From: an uncultured Eubacteriales bacterium
GTDB lineage: Bacteria > Bacillota > Clostridia > Oscillospirales > Ruminococcaceae
Length of the DNA: 14,350 bases
Reading direction: 5' to 3'
Assembly: GCA_902493155.1 (NCBI GenBank)
Contig: CABUOE010000044.1
Coordinates: 1 to 14,350, forward strand
Under the pieces are notes generated by a model. The model was not told the DNA's origin and did no database searches. It worked only from the letters and a program-made list of their open reading frames with translations. The position numbers and the translations under genes are program-made. Below, in pieces: positions 12,805 to 14,350 of the stretch. The first letter of the stretch is position 1; every line of letters begins with the position of its first letter.

Positions 12805-12892
12805 GTTTCAGGTTCTTTTGGCGTTTTGAAGGGCGTCGGGAGGGACGCAAAAGAGCAGAGAGCAGTCGGGAGAATTATAAAATTATAAAAAT

Positions 12893-12962
12893 GTAGGGGC
12901 GAACAGTGTTCGCCCGAAGAGGTTTCGGTAAGAAAACGGGCGGAGCAGAGCCCCGCCCCTAC
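12893..12962. repeat. Family A repeat, full copy
   Basis: Left end GTAGGGGCGAACAGTGTTCG, middle GAAGAGGTTTCGGTAAGAAA, right half GGGCGGAGCAGAGC with GCCCCTAC. It is preceded by an A-run plus T and followed by GGATTG, the same context as other full copies. It lies in the 12674-13505 gene-free stretch. Confidence 0.9.
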
Positions 12963-12996
12963 GGATTGAGAGATTGAGGGGCTGCGGTTTGTCGAC

Positions 12997-13019
12997 GGGC
13001 GGCTGATAGCCGCCCCTAC
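12997..13019. repeat. Minimal palindrome ending in GCCCCTAC
   Basis: GGGCGGCT-GAT-AGCCGCCC (12997-13015), an 8-bp stem with a 3-base loop, ending CCTAC like family A. It is 34 bp from the full copy upstream. Confidence 0.6.
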
Positions 13020-13076
13020 AGGGGAAAAGGGACAGCTTTTGTCCGCCGATTTGCCAGGAAACGAAAGGAAAAGAGA

Positions 13077-13105
13077 AAAAGACAGGCCGTTATAGCCTGT
13101 CTTTT
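13077..13105. terminator. Bidirectional terminator-like hairpin
   Basis: AAAAGACAGGC (13077-13087) pairs with GCCTGTCTTTT (13095-13105) around CGTTATA. Rightward it is followed by CTGGTTTTTT, leftward by TCTCTTTTCC. No gene lies close by on either side, so what it ends is unclear. Confidence 0.6.
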
Positions 13106-13229
13106 CTGGTTTTTTCCCGAAAATCCGTCTCAAACAAGCTCTCTTCCGCATAAGATGAAAAGAACCCCGCCCCGCCGTTTTGTGCCCTGCTGTTTCAAGG
13201 CAAATCGATGAATTTTTAACCGTTTCTCC

Positions 13230-13249
13230 CCGTAGCCCTGCGGTTTTTT
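13230..13249 (+). terminator. Short stem plus T6 upstream of the Cys-rich gene
   Basis: CCGTA-GCCC-TGCGG with a U-G pair, directly followed by six T. The 5-bp stem is short. If the downstream gene's promoter lies further upstream this could be an attenuator; otherwise a weak terminator. From 13106 to 13377 nothing else is recognisable. Confidence 0.35.
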
Positions 13250-13377
13250 CATCGTCCGGTTCGGCCGGACAGCCCGTCCTTTGCGGCTCCTTTGCGGGAA
13301 AAGGGAATTTTTCTTAGGTTTTTCCGAAAAATACGAACCTTTTTCCCAATTCTACATATCATGTAGTAAACCAAATC

Positions 13378-13480
13378 GCCGACGGGCTCCGCCGGCTTAA
13401 GGTCGAACCGGGAGCACCCGGCGGGGAACCTCCACACATGGGGTTCCAGTTAGGAGCGGCGGCTCGTACCGCCAGCGACC
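13378..13480 (+). ncRNA. Candidate structured 5' leader (cloverleaf-like) of the Cys-rich gene
   Basis: A first hairpin spans 13378-13396 (GCCG-A-CGG, loop GCT, CCG-C-CGGC). A closed multibranch follows: outer stem GGTCG (13401-13405) with CGACC (13476-13480), enclosing three hairpins. These are CCGGG-AGCA-CCCGG (13408-13421), GGAACC...GGTTCC (13425-13447, inner CC/GG pairs possible) and GGCGG-CTCGTA-CCGCC (13458-13473). The structure ends 12 bases before AGGAGG (13493-13498) and 25 before the ATG. It does not match a T-box, tRNA or other riboswitch class I know. GC-rich sequence can form chance stems, so this remains a candidate. Confidence 0.45.
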
Positions 13481-13505
13481 ACTATACTTATGAGGAGGCT
13501 AAATC

Positions 13506-14342
13506 ATGGCTGATCAAAACTACACCCCCTACGGCGCGGCTACCGGCGCCAACTGCTTCAAAGAGGCGGTCTGCATCAACGCGGGCCGGATTTACGACAG
13601 CTGCAGTGACAAGGACTGCTTAGAGGACCTGCGGGTCTACTTTACCGACTGCACCCAGCCGGTTATTGACAACGCGCAGTCCATCAAAGTTCGCAAGGTG
13701 GAAGTTCTAAACGTGGCGATGGATGTGGAATGCGTCCCCTTTAACAAGGGCTTCTACTCGGTAGATATGACCTTCTATTTCCTCATCACCATGGACACCT
13801 ATGCTACCCAGATCTGCGGTACCCCCACCACTGTTCAGGGCCTTTCTGCATTCAACAAGAAGGTCATCCTCTACGGCTCCGAGGGCAGCGTCAAAGACTT
13901 CAGTTCCGCTGACGCCTGCAAGTTCTTAAATGGTGAGGACTGCTCGATTCCCAGTAACTGCCCCACCGCCCGCGTCCAGGTGGTTGACCCCATCGTACTG
14001 GCGTCCAAGGTCTGCGAGTGCCCGAAACCCGACTGCGACTGCTGCGGCAATGCTGCTGCCATTCCCGAGACGATGAACTGCGTCTTCAACGGCAGATTCA
14101 TCACCGGAGATGCCTGCCGCTACGTCTACGTCTCCATTGGTATGTTCTCCATCGTTCAGCTGGAGCGCGAAGTCCAGATGATGATCCCCGTTTACGACTA
14201 CAGTATCCCTGACAAGGAATGCACCGCCTCCGATACGGCCTGCGATCCCTGCGAGCTCTTCCGGAAGATCAAATTCCCGGTCAACGAGTTCTTCCCGCCC
14301 CGCCTGGCTGAATTGGATTGCGACGAGACCCCGAGCACTTGA
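13506..14342 (+). CDS. Cysteine-rich protein of unknown function
   Basis: A 278-residue protein starting MADQNYTPYGAATGANCFKE. It has 21 cysteines spread throughout, including VCECPKPDCDCC (about 174-185) and CTASDTACDPC. It has no signal peptide and no membrane segment. Beta-rich stretches (SIKVRKVEVLNVAMDVECV, SVDMTFYFLITMDTYA, RYVYVSIGMFSIVQLEREVQMMIPVYDY) suggest a folded beta-sheet protein. I recall similar hypothetical proteins in Clostridia but no assigned function. The cysteine content with a structural, soluble look would fit a spore-coat or other cross-linked assembly protein, or metal binding; this is inference. Start: ATG 13506 behind AGGAGG (13493-13498). The gene stands alone behind a long structured leader; the window ends 8 bases past its stop. 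Confidence 0.85.
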   Translation: MADQNYTPYGAATGANCFKEAVCINAGRIYDSCSDKDCLEDLRVYFTDCTQPVIDNAQSIKVRKVEVLNVAMDVECVPFNKGFYSVDMTFYFLITMDTYATQICGTPTTVQGLSAFNKKVILYGSEGSVKDFSSADACKFLNGEDCSIPSNCPTARVQVVDPIVLASKVCECPKPDCDCCGNAAAIPETMNCVFNGRFITGDACRYVYVSIGMFSIVQLEREVQMMIPVYDYSIPDKECTASDTACDPCELFRKIKFPVNEFFPPRLAELDCDETPST

Positions 14343-14350
14343 GTCGGGAG

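Noticed and set aside
413..12962. Insertion sequences
   Set aside because: No transposase frame or remnant and no target duplication beside any copy; elements are under 80 bp.
13378..13480. T-box or tRNA at the leader of the Cys-rich gene
   Set aside because: No T-box antiterminator core, no terminator after the structure, and stem lengths and loops do not fit a tRNA.

Overview
The window looks like a chromosomal segment of a GC-rich member of the Bacillota, class Clostridia, probably a gut Oscillospirales-type organism. That placement is inference. It rests on strong AGGAGG-type ribosome sites, frequent GTG/TTG starts, sigma-A promoters with 17-bp spacers, many tiny ribbon-helix-helix (RHH) proteins, a VTC/DUF4956/CotH gene set, and dense GC-rich palindromic intergenic repeats. 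No rRNA, tRNA, transposase, integrase or CRISPR array is visible.

Layout. (1) 1-357: the start of a leftward SLOG-like gene diverges from a small rightward RHH gene, with repeated TCGTTATA boxes between them. (2) 610-2726: a leftward unit, promoter + Fur-type box > 10-TM metal transporter with a His/Cys-rich loop > Fur-family regulator broken by a one-base frameshift > pentapeptide-repeat protein > terminator. (3) 2852-3754: a rightward S66 LD-carboxypeptidase/MccF-like peptidase whose stop codon lies in a repeat. (4) 3751-4080: repeat array. (5) 4090-6262: an OmpR-type response regulator and an overlapping sensor histidine kinase, closed by a strong hairpin. (6) 6383-7467: four very small genes, three of them RHH; the last is a near-duplicate of the RHH gene at 178. 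(7) 7464-8389: gene-free, made of palindromic repeats and hairpins. (8) 8390-12673: a polyphosphate-polymerase-like VTC protein, a repeat-filled gap, a DUF4956 membrane protein, and a membrane-anchored CotH-type kinase with long Gly/Pro/Asp-rich insertions. (9) 12674-13505: terminators, repeats, and a GC-rich leader that can fold as a closed multibranch (cloverleaf-like) structure. (10) 13506-14342: a cysteine-rich protein of unknown function.

How the genes may work together. The transporter, Fur regulator and Fur-type box form a plausible metal-responsive unit. The response regulator and kinase are translationally coupled. VTC, DUF4956 and CotH are a recurring neighbourhood (polymer synthesis, membrane protein, secreted or anchored atypical kinase). 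Here the first gap has been widened by repeats.

The most distinctive features are the main repeat family (family A: terminal GTAGGGGC / GCCCCTAC, common inner motif GGGCGGAGCAGAGC), found about a dozen times as whole copies or halves and abutting genes closely enough to supply stop codons and a Shine-Dalgarno; the possible structured leader before the Cys-rich gene; and the RHH cluster.
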